A DNA stretch of 64,000 nucleotides from Lachnospiraceae bacterium (GCA_017465095.1 JAFTWX010000099.1:1-64000), one strand, 5' to 3'. Shown: positions 49,913 to 58,891, numbered from the stretch's first letter. Numbers and translations: made by a program. The notes: a model not told the origin generated them from the letters alone.

Positions 49913-51022
49913 TTGAAGATTGATTCCAGTTACATAGGAATGGAATCCGCCAGAAGATATACTTCTGTGACCAAAAAGACAGCCAATGTCAGCCTGGTAG
50001 ACATGACTGCTTATCAAGGACGTGAATTAGAAAAGGACAACTTTTCGGACTTACTTAATACCGGGACGCAGGATGAGAGCGGTAATCTCCTGCTTGACGA
50101 AAACAGCCGTGTAATTGCATCCAGAGCAACCTACAAAACAAGTGGTATTACTTCCATCGATGAGAAGAAGACCTTACAGTCCATTCGGGAAATGTGTGTG
50201 CAGTATTTGATACGGTGGCTCTATTCCAATATCGGAGACGGGAGAGGAAAGACGGAAAGCCCGGCTGCCGATGACATGAACGGTTATGCAAATAACTATT
50301 TCGGAAACAATCAGGTGCAGAGCATCGGGAACACCGGAGGAACGTACAATTTCGGGCAGTTTCGGATGAATATGAGCTATTACCATGAAGAGGTGGAGCA
50401 GACGCAGTTCAGTACGGTGGGAACTGTCCGGACAGCGGACGGAAGGGAGATTAATTTTAATCTGGGACTTTCCATGAGCCGGCGTTTTCAGGAGTATGCG
50501 CAGACGACATCCGTCGGCGAGTTTGTGCAGATGACAGATCCGCTTGTAATCAATCTGGATACCGGAATGACAACACTGTCCGACCAGAAATTTGAGTTTG
50601 ATCTGGACTGTGACGGTATCAAGGATACGATTTCCAACCTGGGCGGAGGAAGCGGGTTCCTTGCTCTTGATAAAAACGGAGACGGTGTTATCAATGATGG
50701 TTCAGAACTTTTCGGAACAAAGAGCGGCGATGGTTTTGCGGACCTTGCACAGTATGATGAGGACGGGAACGGATGGATTGATGAGAACGACGCTGTGTTT
50801 GAAAAGCTTCTTGTCTGGGCAAAGGATGAGAACGGAAATGATGAGCTTTATACATTGAAGGAAGCGGGTGTGGGTGCCATGTGCCTGCAGCGTGCACAGA
50901 CGGATTTTTCCCTCAATTCTCTGAAGGACAATCAGGCAAACGGAAAAATCCGGTCCACGGGAATTTTCTTATATGAAAACGGAAATGTCGGAACCATGCA
51001 ACAATTGGATTTGGCACAATAA
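49913..51022 (+). CDS. Calcium-binding-type repeat protein under sigma-28 control
   Basis: A 369-residue protein starting at TTG after aaggaggg. The N-terminal part (1-220) has no recognised domain and no signal peptide. Residues about 225-340 contain EF-hand/RTX-associated Asp-rich turns: DLDCDGIKDT, DKNGDGVINDGSELFG and DEDGNGWIDEND, then FEKLLVWAKDENGN. This pattern occurs in calcium-binding secreted proteins. With no signal peptide, export through the flagellar apparatus is one possibility, given the sigma-28-like promoter; this is inference. It is a single gene ending in a strong terminator. Confidence 0.8.
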   Translation: MKIDSSYIGMESARRYTSVTKKTANVSLVDMTAYQGRELEKDNFSDLLNTGTQDESGNLLLDENSRVIASRATYKTSGITSIDEKKTLQSIREMCVQYLIRWLYSNIGDGRGKTESPAADDMNGYANNYFGNNQVQSIGNTGGTYNFGQFRMNMSYYHEEVEQTQFSTVGTVRTADGREINFNLGLSMSRRFQEYAQTTSVGEFVQMTDPLVINLDTGMTTLSDQKFEFDLDCDGIKDTISNLGGGSGFLALDKNGDGVINDGSELFGTKSGDGFADLAQYDEDGNGWIDENDAVFEKLLVWAKDENGNDELYTLKEAGVGAMCLQRAQTDFSLNSLKDNQANGKIRSTGIFLYENGNVGTMQQLDLAQ

Positions 51023-51027
51023 AGGAG

Positions 51028-51057
51028 AAAGAGGTTGTCTTAGGGCAACCTCTTTTA
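51028..51057 (+). terminator. Terminator of the calcium-binding-type gene
   Basis: aaagaggttg (51028-51037) pairs with caacctcttt (51046-51055) around an 8-nt loop, followed by TATTA. Confidence 0.9.
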
Positions 51058-51121
51058 TTATGAATTGGGTGCTGTTTGTTCGCATATATTATCACGTAGA
51101 TGATGTAGGGAGGAGAGCGGT

Positions 51122-52090
51122 ATGAAACGGAAGCCCGACATAGGATGGGTGAAAGATGTGGTTGCGGTCGCTGTTTTTCTCTTTCTGTTTCCTTATTTTG
51201 CAATTTCATTTAAGCAACAAAAGGAAGATCTTTTGAAAGACGAGACAAAGGATACAGAGTTGCAGATTTGTTATGAACAGATATCAGAGTTACCGCATAA
51301 TGAGAACTATTTTGTTGTATGGGAGGATGACGGAACACGATTAAAGTTACCGATAGAAAACTTTTTGATTGGGGCGTTGGCAGCGAGTATACCGGTAACC
51401 TATGAAGAGGAAGTTTTGCGGGCACAGGTGATTCTTCTAAGGAGCACAGTTTGCGGATTGTTTGAAGAGGCAGAGGCGGATATGCGGGGAGTAAAAACGA
51501 TAACGCTGAAAGACGGTGAGGGCAATTTTTGGACAGACCGTCACATGCAGAGTGCTTGGGGAGAAAATTATGACGAAAACTTGAAAAAATGCACTATTGC
51601 TGTTCTGGACACACAAGGCATATACCTGGCTTACGCGGGAAAACCGGTGGAGGGTTATTACCACGGTATGAGTGCGGGAAGGACAAGAGACGGGAAAGAA
51701 CTGTCAGAGGAAGAACTTTTAAATTATCTTAAGGTAGCTGAGTGTACGGAGAATCTCAGTGATCAGAGTTTTGTCACGGAAATGGAAGTGAAGAAGGAGG
51801 AGACAGGAAAACTTGAAGAAGACCAGCGAACAGAGGATGGATATGTGATTTCCGTAAAAAGAGACGGCCGGCAAATTTCGGGAGAGCTATTGAGAGAGGA
51901 GTTAGGCTTGGCTTCTTCAAATTTTTCGTGGCGGGAAGAAAATAATAGTTACATATTTTCTGTCAAAGGATTCGGTCACGGATTTGGACTGGACCAATAT
52001 TACGGAAATATACTTGCAGCCGAAGGGAAAGAATATAAGGAAATTATCAATTATTTTTTTGCAGATGTGACCTTTCAAAAAATGGAATAA
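51122..52090 (+). CDS. SpoIID/LytB domain protein (SpoIID-like), catalytic Glu replaced
   Basis: A 322-residue protein with one N-terminal transmembrane segment (about 12-30). The SpoIID domain starts ENFLIGALAASIPVTYEEEVLRAQVI and ends GFGHGFGLDQYYGNILAAEGKEYKEIINYFF, corresponding to the GxGxGHGxGMsQ region. In active SpoIID lytic transglycosylases the first block reads GVVAaEMP; here it is ALAASIP, with Ser89 at the position of the catalytic Glu. SpoIID works with SpoIIQ/SpoIIP/SpoIIM in engulfment, and the next gene is SpoIIQ-like, as in Bacillus. RBS gggaggaga. CATATATT at 51083-51090 is a weak sigma-E-like -10. Confidence 0.82.
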   Translation: MKRKPDIGWVKDVVAVAVFLFLFPYFAISFKQQKEDLLKDETKDTELQICYEQISELPHNENYFVVWEDDGTRLKLPIENFLIGALAASIPVTYEEEVLRAQVILLRSTVCGLFEEAEADMRGVKTITLKDGEGNFWTDRHMQSAWGENYDENLKKCTIAVLDTQGIYLAYAGKPVEGYYHGMSAGRTRDGKELSEEELLNYLKVAECTENLSDQSFVTEMEVKKEETGKLEEDQRTEDGYVISVKRDGRQISGELLREELGLASSNFSWREENNSYIFSVKGFGHGFGLDQYYGNILAAEGKEYKEIINYFFADVTFQKME

Positions 52091-52113
52091 AAGGCAGGAA
52101 ACGGGAGACACTA
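52085..52113 (+). promoter_or_regulatory. Candidate sigma-F promoter of the spoIIQ-like gene
   Basis: GAATA (52085-52089), 14 bp, then GGAGACACTA (52104-52113), which matches the sigma-F -10 GGnnAnAHTR at every position. It lies across the end of the spoIID-like gene, 17 bp before the ATG. Confidence 0.5.
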
Positions 52114-52130
52114 TCACTGAGGTGATAAAT

Positions 52131-52949
52131 ATGCAGAAAAATAACAAAAAGCAAAAGAGAAGTTTGATTTTTTCCACGGCGGTTGTAATTGTCGGATGTA
52201 TTGCGACAGCCATCTATGTCAATCAGACATTGGAGAGTACATCGGATTATAAAGTTGACCTTGCACAACTGAATACGGAAACAGAGGAAAGAGCAAGTAT
52301 TTCAAATGATCCGGAGCTGAACCGAGGTGCATCTCTGGCCAGAGTCAGCGGCGCCGATGTTGTCAACGAGGAGCCGGAGGAGACGGAGAAGCAGGCAGAA
52401 GATACACAGAAAAAAGAATCTTCCGAGGAATCTCCGGTGGAAAATAACGGCCGGGAGAGCGACACCGTGCAGGAGAACAAGGAGGCGCAGGAAACATCGT
52501 CGGATTCCGTCGTTGTTTCGTCTGTAGAATTGTCGTTTAGCCCGGAGGATGGGATGGGCTGGCCTGCTGCCGGTGATGTGATACTGAATTACAGCATGGA
52601 CAGTGCAGTGTATTTTGCTACATTGGAGCAGTATAAATACAATCCGGCCATTTTAATCAGTGCTGTGCAGGGAAATCCGGTCAGCGCCGTAGCCAGGGGA
52701 CAGGTTGTTAAAATTGATGAGTCACCGGAACTCGGTCAATATGCAGTCATGAATTTGGGAAACGGATATGAAGTTACCTACGGACAACTGGAACAGCTTC
52801 AGGTGGCAGAAGGTGACGTGGTTGCCAGAGGACAGGTGCTTGGGAATGTGGCACAGGCAAGCAAATACTATTCGGTGGAAGGTGATCACGTGTATTTGAA
52901 AATTACTAAGGATGGAGAACCGGTAGATCCTGTCGGTTTGTTGCAGTAG
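52131..52949 (+). CDS. SpoIIQ-like protein with degenerate M23/LytM domain
   Basis: A 272-residue protein with a basic N-terminus and one transmembrane segment (about 11-30). A long acidic Glu/Ser/Gln linker (about 50-130) and a C-terminal LytM-like fold (about 145-272) follow: GNPVSAVARGQVVKI, YEVTYGQLEQL, EGDVVARGQVLG and HVYLKITKDGEPVDP. The zinc-site residues of M23 peptidases are mostly lost: the H-x3-D pair becomes N171/L175, the Y-x-H-L His becomes Q219, and HxH becomes H253-V-Y255. The spoIID-like gene precedes it, as in the Bacillus spoIID-spoIIQ order. The ATG after gaggtg is preferred to a GTG three codons earlier. Confidence 0.82.
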   Translation: MQKNNKKQKRSLIFSTAVVIVGCIATAIYVNQTLESTSDYKVDLAQLNTETEERASISNDPELNRGASLARVSGADVVNEEPEETEKQAEDTQKKESSEESPVENNGRESDTVQENKEAQETSSDSVVVSSVELSFSPEDGMGWPAAGDVILNYSMDSAVYFATLEQYKYNPAILISAVQGNPVSAVARGQVVKIDESPELGQYAVMNLGNGYEVTYGQLEQLQVAEGDVVARGQVLGNVAQASKYYSVEGDHVYLKITKDGEPVDPVGLLQ

Positions 52950-52958
52950 GAAAGAACT

Positions 52959-54140
52959 ATGATTGCTGTTATCAATGCAAAAATAGTTACGATGGAAAAA
53001 GAGACGGGAATTATTGAAAACGGAACGGTTCTTATTGAGGACGACAAAATCCGGAAAGTGGGAAAGGATATAGAGGTTCCCGCGGGAGCTGTGACGGTGG
53101 ATGCAAAGGGAAATATGTTGCTGCCGGGATTCATCGAAGCACACTGTCATATGGGAATTACCGAGGAAAAAAAGGGAAGAGAAGGGGATGACTGCAACGA
53201 ATGTGTGGATCCGCTGACCCCTTATCTGCGGGCGATTGATGCCATCAATCCCATGGATGCAGCTTTTCACAGTGCAGTTGCAGCCGGAATAACCTCGGCC
53301 ATGATCGGCCCGGGGAGTGCCAATGTTGTCGGCGGACAATTTGCATTTGTCAAAACCCACGGCCGCTGTATCGATGACATGATCCGGTTAGCACCTGCTG
53401 CCATGAAGGTGGCGTTCGGAGAAAATCCGAAAATGAATTACGGGATGAAGGACAGCAGCCCGTACACACGTATGGCGATTGCTGCTATGCTGCGCAGAGA
53501 ACTGCTTACTGCAAAGAATTATGTAGAAAGAAATCCTCAAAAACCGGAGCCGGGTCACGAGGAAGATGCCGATCAGGAGTTTCGCTTCGGCTGTTACCGG
53601 GATGTGTTTTCGGGGAAGATTCCGTTAAAGGTTCATGCGCACAGAGCGGATGATATTATGACAGCAATACGCATTGCCCGCGAGTTTGGGCTGGATATTA
53701 CACTGGATCATTGCAGTGAAGGACATTTGATTGCGGAGGAAGTAAGAAAGTCCGGTTTTCCGGCAATTGTAGGTCCGGATCTTGCCAGCAGAAATAAGAT
53801 TGAAGTGCAGAATATGGCATTTAAAACAGCGGGGCAACTGCGTAAGTCCGGGGTAACGGTGGCGGTGACAACAGACCATCCCGTGACACTTATACAGTCT
53901 CTTCCGCTCTGCGGAGCGTTGGCGGTGAAGGAAGGATTATCACCGGAAGCAGGACTGGAAGCAATTACAATTGCCGCTGCAAAAATTTGTCGGATGGACC
54001 ATATCGTCGGAAGCATCCGGGAGGGAAAGCTTGCGGATTTGGTGTTATTCCGAGGGCATCCGTTTGAAACATTTTCAAAAGTTCTTTTTACAATGATTGA
54101 CGGTAAAATTGTTTATCGTGATGCAGAAATGTTTCTTTAA
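52959..54140 (+). CDS. Amidohydrolase family protein (imidazolonepropionase-like)
   Basis: A 393-residue metal-dependent hydrolase. The N-terminal beta-sandwich (MIAVINAKIVTMEKETGIIENGTVLIEDDKI) leads into the TIM barrel with the metal motif LPGFIEAHCHMG (HxH), His in KVHAHRADD and LDHCSEG, and the catalytic Asp in VTTDHPV. The C-terminus returns to the sandwich (GKLADLVLFRGHPFE). This is the HutI/imidazolonepropionase-like branch; the substrate cannot be told. It starts 9 bp after the spoIIQ-like gene (RBS aggaaag), so it may share its transcript. Confidence 0.92.
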   Translation: MIAVINAKIVTMEKETGIIENGTVLIEDDKIRKVGKDIEVPAGAVTVDAKGNMLLPGFIEAHCHMGITEEKKGREGDDCNECVDPLTPYLRAIDAINPMDAAFHSAVAAGITSAMIGPGSANVVGGQFAFVKTHGRCIDDMIRLAPAAMKVAFGENPKMNYGMKDSSPYTRMAIAAMLRRELLTAKNYVERNPQKPEPGHEEDADQEFRFGCYRDVFSGKIPLKVHAHRADDIMTAIRIAREFGLDITLDHCSEGHLIAEEVRKSGFPAIVGPDLASRNKIEVQNMAFKTAGQLRKSGVTVAVTTDHPVTLIQSLPLCGALAVKEGLSPEAGLEAITIAAAKICRMDHIVGSIREGKLADLVLFRGHPFETFSKVLFTMIDGKIVYRDAEMFL

Positions 54141-54143
54141 CTC

Positions 54144-54172
54144 TTTACCTGTTCCCACGCGTAAGGTATAAT
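54144..54172 (+). promoter_or_regulatory. Sigma-A promoter of the lipoprotein-ddl-murF unit
   Basis: TTTACC (54144-54149), 17-bp spacer, TATAAT (54167-54172), 31 bp before the start codon. Confidence 0.7.
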
Positions 54173-54202
54173 ACAAACGTGTGTGGAGGTTGATTTTTTA
54201 CA

Positions 54203-55630
54203 ATGCAGAAGATATTTCAGACCAGAGGAAAGAACCTGCTTTTTTGTCTGATCTGTGTGACTTTTTTATCGGGCTGTCACATGATGCCGAATTCTGTCAC
54301 AGAGCCGGATGATGTCGCAGAATCGGCAACAGATTCGGATGTGCAGAGTGATTATGAAGTTGAGATGGAACAGCGTGAAGGATTTATCGGAGAAGAAGAG
54401 TACGAGCAGAATTTCACGAGACCGCAGGTTAATTCGAATATATATGTTGACTTACTCGGATATACGCCGGACGATCAGAAGCTTGCCTACTTTGTAGGTG
54501 AGGAGCTTTCTGATACGTTCTACATTTATGACAGTGCTACTGACAAGAGGATTTTTTCGGGGCCCCTCAAAAAGATGGGCAATGAAAAAGTGGACGGAAA
54601 AAATGTGTATCGGGGAGATTTCTCCGAGATTACCGAACCCGGCGTATATTACATACAGACCGCCATCATCGGACAGTCCTATACATTCCGAATCGATGAA
54701 GGAAGATATGAGAACCAGCATGATGAGCTCAAAAAAGAGTTTCTTGCGCTGACTCCGGGAAAATATTACGGCAAGACGGATACGTGTGCCAAGAGAATGC
54801 AAATTTATTATTCGTTCCAAAAGTTAGCTACGGCTTACCAGTTTTTCGGACAGTCATTCGATGATGATTACGGGAAAAAGCTGGAGGAGCATTTACAGTG
54901 GATGTTGGAGCTGCGTCAGGAAGTTCTGGCAGATAGGGCAAAACAGGAAAAGCCGGATTATAATGAACCGGGTGCTGCGGAGGAGCAGGTTGTTAAAGAA
55001 GATTATATGTTTGCATCTGCCATGGCAACAGCGTATACGGTAGTTCAGCCGCATAATGCGTCACTGGCGGGACAGAGTCTCATACAGGCGCAAAAAGCGT
55101 ATCAGAATGCGCTGCGTTTTAAGATGACAGGAGATCATCAGTATATGGCAGCAGCAGCTTTGTTCCGCGCTTCCGGAAATTATTCTTATCACGGTCTGAT
55201 AAAGGAAGCCTACAGCGGAAAAGAAACGTTAGCTCAAGCTAATGGATATAAGGTATTATCCGGAGATAAAGATGTATTGTGTGATTATATCTTGTGGGGA
55301 AATCTGTTTTATATGACTTCCACCAAGGGGGCAGATTTGAATATCTGCGATGTACAGATGTCCCAGATGATGGATTTGTGCGGTGAGTATTTAAACGGTT
55401 CACCGAAAAAAGCCTTCGGTCTCATTGATGAGAGGGAGATATCTTTGGAAAAATCCATCTGGCTTACTATGTCGGATTATATTATAGTCAGTCGCGAGTA
55501 CCGGAATGTTTGCAAGGAGCAACTTCATGCTCTCGTTCATGACATGGAAGAAATATATCTTTCCCATGAGCAGAAAACCACATTGCTTTTGGTTCTTGCG
55601 AATCTTACAGAAAGTGAGGAGACAGAATGA
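54203..55630 (+). CDS. Lipoprotein with cellulase N-terminal Ig-like domain and GH9-like helical region
   Basis: A 475-residue protein with lipoprotein signal (lipobox LSGC, Cys about 25) and an acidic linker. The Ig-like domain typical of the N-terminus of family 9 glycoside hydrolases follows (about 75-165: NIYVDLLGYTPDDQKLAYFV...FYIYDSATDKRIFSGPLKK). The rest is helical, compatible with an (alpha/alpha)6 toroid, but the GH9 motif with catalytic Asp residues is not visible, so it is probably non-catalytic. The RBS ggagg is 13 bases from the ATG. It overlaps ddl by 4 bp (ATGA), coupling it to peptidoglycan genes; a cell-wall role is inferred. Confidence 0.75.
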   Translation: MQKIFQTRGKNLLFCLICVTFLSGCHMMPNSVTEPDDVAESATDSDVQSDYEVEMEQREGFIGEEEYEQNFTRPQVNSNIYVDLLGYTPDDQKLAYFVGEELSDTFYIYDSATDKRIFSGPLKKMGNEKVDGKNVYRGDFSEITEPGVYYIQTAIIGQSYTFRIDEGRYENQHDELKKEFLALTPGKYYGKTDTCAKRMQIYYSFQKLATAYQFFGQSFDDDYGKKLEEHLQWMLELRQEVLADRAKQEKPDYNEPGAAEEQVVKEDYMFASAMATAYTVVQPHNASLAGQSLIQAQKAYQNALRFKMTGDHQYMAAAALFRASGNYSYHGLIKEAYSGKETLAQANGYKVLSGDKDVLCDYILWGNLFYMTSTKGADLNICDVQMSQMMDLCGEYLNGSPKKAFGLIDEREISLEKSIWLTMSDYIIVSREYRNVCKEQLHALVHDMEEIYLSHEQKTTLLLVLANLTESEETE

Positions 55631-56658
55631 AAATTGTAGTTTTAGCAGGAGGAACAAGCACGGAGCGCGATGTTTCTCTGGTTACGGGAAAAATGGTATA
55701 TCAGGCATTGAAGCAGAACGGCCATCAGGTAGTTTTGCTGGATGTTTTTATGGGATACAAGGGAGATGACGCGAGGGATATCTTTGCATCAGAAAAGGAT
55801 TGGGCACAGGAGACGGTAGGAATCAGCGAGAACGATCCGGATATTGAAGCAATTAAGAAAATCCGTGGCGGAAAAGGATTTTTCGGCCCGAACGTGCTGG
55901 ATATTTGTCACCAGGCAGATATTGTGTTTATGGGACTTCATGGTGCCAATGGTGAAGACGGAAGAGTGCAGGCAGCGCTTGACCTTGAGGAAATCAAGTA
56001 TACAGGAACAGGACCGCTTGGAGCGGCGATTGCTATGGATAAGGGGTTTGCCAAGGAGATTTTTGTCGCATCCGGTGTTCCGACACCGCAGGGAATTGCT
56101 ATGAAGAAGGGCGATGCTTTTCCGGAAAATATATTGTATCCGGCGGTTGTAAAAGCATGTAACGGTGGTTCCAGCGTAGGCGTTTATATGGTAAACAATG
56201 AGACGGAGTGCAGGGAAGCCCTTGAAAAGGCGTATACATATGATTCCAATGTAATTGTGGAGCAGTACATAAAAGGAAGAGAATTTTCTGTGGGTGTCAT
56301 TGAAGGAAAGGCACTTCCGGTTATTGAGATTGCCCCGATCAGCGGATTTTATGATTATAAGAACAAATATCAGGCAGGAAGTGCAGTTGAGACCTGTCCT
56401 GCTGAGATTTCTCCGGAACTGACGGAAAAAATGCAGCATTATGCAGAGGAAGCATATAGGGTTCTTCGCATTGAGTCTTACGCCCGCATGGATTTCATGA
56501 TGGACGGTGAGGGCAATATGTTCTGCCTGGAGGCGAACACACTTCCGGGAATGACACCGACATCCCTGCTTCCGCAGGAAGCCCGTCAGATAGGGTATGA
56601 TTATAATCAGCTCTGTGAATGGCTGATAGAGGTGTCTCTGCGCAAATATGAAAAATAA
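55627..56658 (+). CDS. ddl: D-alanine--D-alanine ligase
   Basis: A 343-residue ATP-grasp ligase. The N-terminal loop LAGGTSTERDVSLVTG, the HGANGEDGRVQAALDLEEIKYTGTGPLGAAIAMDKG segment, KACNGGSSVGVY and FCLEANTLPGMTPTSLLPQEA are standard Ddl motifs. It makes the D-Ala-D-Ala dipeptide used by MurF, the next gene. The start overlaps the preceding stop (ATGA), with gtgaggag as RBS inside the previous gene. Confidence 0.95.
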   Translation: MKIVVLAGGTSTERDVSLVTGKMVYQALKQNGHQVVLLDVFMGYKGDDARDIFASEKDWAQETVGISENDPDIEAIKKIRGGKGFFGPNVLDICHQADIVFMGLHGANGEDGRVQAALDLEEIKYTGTGPLGAAIAMDKGFAKEIFVASGVPTPQGIAMKKGDAFPENILYPAVVKACNGGSSVGVYMVNNETECREALEKAYTYDSNVIVEQYIKGREFSVGVIEGKALPVIEIAPISGFYDYKNKYQAGSAVETCPAEISPELTEKMQHYAEEAYRVLRIESYARMDFMMDGEGNMFCLEANTLPGMTPTSLLPQEARQIGYDYNQLCEWLIEVSLRKYEK

Positions 56659-56679
56659 TTGATGAAACGGTGACAGAAT

Positions 56680-58032
56680 ATGATGAAAAACATGACCCCG
56701 GAGCATATTGCCCGGGTATGCAGCGGAATCTACCACGGTCCGGAAGATATAAAAGGGCAGTGTGCGGAAGGTATTTCCATTGATTCCAGACAAATAGAAG
56801 AAAATTGGATTTTCATTGCAACAAAGGGAGAGCGTGTGGACGGACATTCCTTTGTGGGGCAGGTCATAGAAAAAGGTGCACTTTGCGTTGTTGTAGAGAG
56901 AGAACCGGAGATGGATTGCCCTTATATACTTGTAAAGGACAGCTTTCAGGCGCTGAAGGATATGGCGGCGTTTTATCGCAGTCAGCTTTCCTGCAAGGTA
57001 GTCGGTATCACGGGGAGTGTGGGAAAGACAAGTACAAAGGAAATGATTGCAGGAACCTTATCCGCAAAGTTTCAGGTACTGAAAACAGCGGGTAATTTTA
57101 ATAACGAAGTCGGATTACCGCTCACGATGTTCCGCATCCGCGAAGAGCATCAGGTGGCTGTTCTTGAAATGGGAATCAGTGATTTCGGCGAGATGAGCCG
57201 GCTCACTGCGATTGCCCGGCCGGATATTTGTGTGATTACCAACATCGGAGAATGTCACCTGGAAAATCTGGGAACAAGAGACGGGGTTTTGAAAGCAAAA
57301 ACAGAAATTTTTGAGGGTCTGGCAGAGGACGGATATGTCGTTCTCAACGGAAATGATGACAAACTGCGCACTGTAAAGCAGGTTAGCGGAAAGCAACCGT
57401 ACTTTTTCGGAAACGGACAGTGCTATGCAGACAATGTAGTCAGCCTTGGATTATTTGGAACGGAGTGTGACATTCATATCGGAGATAAGAATGTGCATGC
57501 AAAGATTAAGGTTCCGGGTGTACATCAAACTGCGAATGCTATGGCAGCAGTCTGTGTTGCGGATATTCTGGGACTGACGCCGGAGGAAATGGAAAGAGGA
57601 ATCGCATCGGTGGAGGCCATCGGCGGAAGAAGTCATATTATGAAGTGTGAAACCTATGTGATTATTGATGACTGCTACAATGCAAATCCGGTTTCCATGA
57701 AGGCATCGCTCGATTTGCTCTCTGAGGCGGAAGGAAGAAAAGTGGCGATTTTAGGTGATATGTTTGAACTTGGAAGTAACTCGGATGCACTTCATGAGAG
57801 TGTAGGAAGTTACGCCAAGACAACCGGAGCAGATGTGCTTATCTGCATCGGTCAAAATGCACGCCATATATATCAAGGTGCGCAGGATGGCCCGTTAAAA
57901 TGTTATCACTATGAAACAAAAGAAGATTTTATCAAAGAAAAGGATGTGTTGCTTGAGAAGGGGGATACACTTCTGATTAAGGCATCTCACGGAATGGCAT
58001 TTGAAACAATAATAAAGGAATTGGCCGATTAG
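56680..58032 (+). CDS. murF: UDP-N-acetylmuramoyl-tripeptide--D-alanyl-D-alanine ligase
   Basis: A 450-residue Mur ligase. N-terminal MurF domain with GISIDSRQIEENWIFIATKGERVDGHSF, the P-loop VVGITGSVGKTSTKEMIAG, the middle motif AGNFNNEVGLPLTMF, EMGISDFGEMSRL, and the C-terminal domain with IDDCYNANPVSMKASLDLL. It adds D-Ala-D-Ala to UDP-MurNAc-tripeptide in the cytoplasm. It follows ddl after 21 bp. The start is one of two adjacent ATGs with a weak RBS. The stop codon lies in the terminator hairpin and overlaps that of the convergent plsC gene. Confidence 0.95.
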   Translation: MMKNMTPEHIARVCSGIYHGPEDIKGQCAEGISIDSRQIEENWIFIATKGERVDGHSFVGQVIEKGALCVVVEREPEMDCPYILVKDSFQALKDMAAFYRSQLSCKVVGITGSVGKTSTKEMIAGTLSAKFQVLKTAGNFNNEVGLPLTMFRIREEHQVAVLEMGISDFGEMSRLTAIARPDICVITNIGECHLENLGTRDGVLKAKTEIFEGLAEDGYVVLNGNDDKLRTVKQVSGKQPYFFGNGQCYADNVVSLGLFGTECDIHIGDKNVHAKIKVPGVHQTANAMAAVCVADILGLTPEEMERGIASVEAIGGRSHIMKCETYVIIDDCYNANPVSMKASLDLLSEAEGRKVAILGDMFELGSNSDALHESVGSYAKTTGADVLICIGQNARHIYQGAQDGPLKCYHYETKEDFIKEKDVLLEKGDTLLIKASHGMAFETIIKELAD

Positions 58033-58050
58033 ACCAATTCCTTATTTTTT
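58015..58050. terminator. Terminator formed by overlapping 3' ends of murF and plsC
   Basis: aaggaattgg (58015-58024) pairs perfectly with ccaattcctt (58034-58043), followed by ATTTTTTT. Both stop codons lie in the 9-nt loop region, so both proteins' last codons are in the stem. Confidence 0.88.
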
Positions 58051-58763
58051 TCATGTGTTTCGGTAAGAATATTACAAACATATTTTCCGATATGACGGCG
58101 ATCTTCCGGAGCCAAGTCTGCCATATAAAACGGCTTGGAAAATTCCATGATAACGTGCTGTTTTTCAACGCGTGGCATGTGTGCTTCAAAAATATTGCGT
58201 GTATTGTTGTAAGTGATAACAACAATCGGGCATTTGGATTTTTCTGCCATCTTGAAGCTTCCGTCATGGAAAGGTAACAGAAGCTGATCGGTTTTGTTTC
58301 GGGTACCTTCCGGGAAAACGGAAACGGAGACACCGTCTTTTAACAGTTCGATATTGGCAAGGATGGTTTTCAGTCCCTGCTTAATGTCGCTACGATCGAT
58401 AAAAGTACAGTCGATGCGTCTCATCCAGTGGCACATAAGAGGATAGCGGAGCATTTCTTTTTTCGAAAGAAAGCTGATCGGCCCCTTTACATACTGGGAG
58501 AGAAGCAGAATATCAAAATAGCTTCGGTGGTTACCTACAAACAACACTGCCTGATCTTCCGGGATGTTTTCCAGTCCGATGGTCGTCACTTTGGTTCCGG
58601 CCAAAAAGAGACAACAGCGAAAGCCCCATTTAACAATGGCGTTGGATGTTTTGCGTCTCAGCTGCGGATTGAATTTATCAATGATCCATTCAATAATCAG
58701 CAGCGGAATTGTCAATGTTAAAAAGAAAATCAGAAAGATAATAATAGCCGAAAATCTTAACAT
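58029..58763 (-). CDS. plsC: 1-acyl-sn-glycerol-3-phosphate acyltransferase
   Basis: A 244-residue protein. A hydrophobic N-terminal anchor (about 5-28) is followed by the PlsC/LPLAT motifs: I VGNHRSYFDIL (NHxxxxD), the second block around RRIDCTFIDR, and VFPEGTRN (FPEGTR). It acylates lysophosphatidic acid to phosphatidic acid at the membrane. Single gene, convergent with murF. The RBS is modest (aaggac-type). The 128-bp region upstream is A+T-rich, with no other feature recognised. Confidence 0.92.
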   Translation of the reverse strand: MLRFSAIIIFLIFFLTLTIPLLIIEWIIDKFNPQLRRKTSNAIVKWGFRCCLFLAGTKVTTIGLENIPEDQAVLFVGNHRSYFDILLLSQYVKGPISFLSKKEMLRYPLMCHWMRRIDCTFIDRSDIKQGLKTILANIELLKDGVSVSVFPEGTRNKTDQLLLPFHDGSFKMAEKSKCPIVVITYNNTRNIFEAHMPRVEKQHVIMEFSKPFYMADLAPEDRRHIGKYVCNILTETHEKNKELV

Positions 58764-58891
58764 AGCAAGGAATGTCCTTTCTTTTTTGCATCGTACATAT
58801 TATAGCCCAAATAGGCCAAAATAACAAGCTGTCATCATATTTTTGAACGGTCTCCATACAATATAAAGAAGAAATTTTTGGAGAATGGAAT

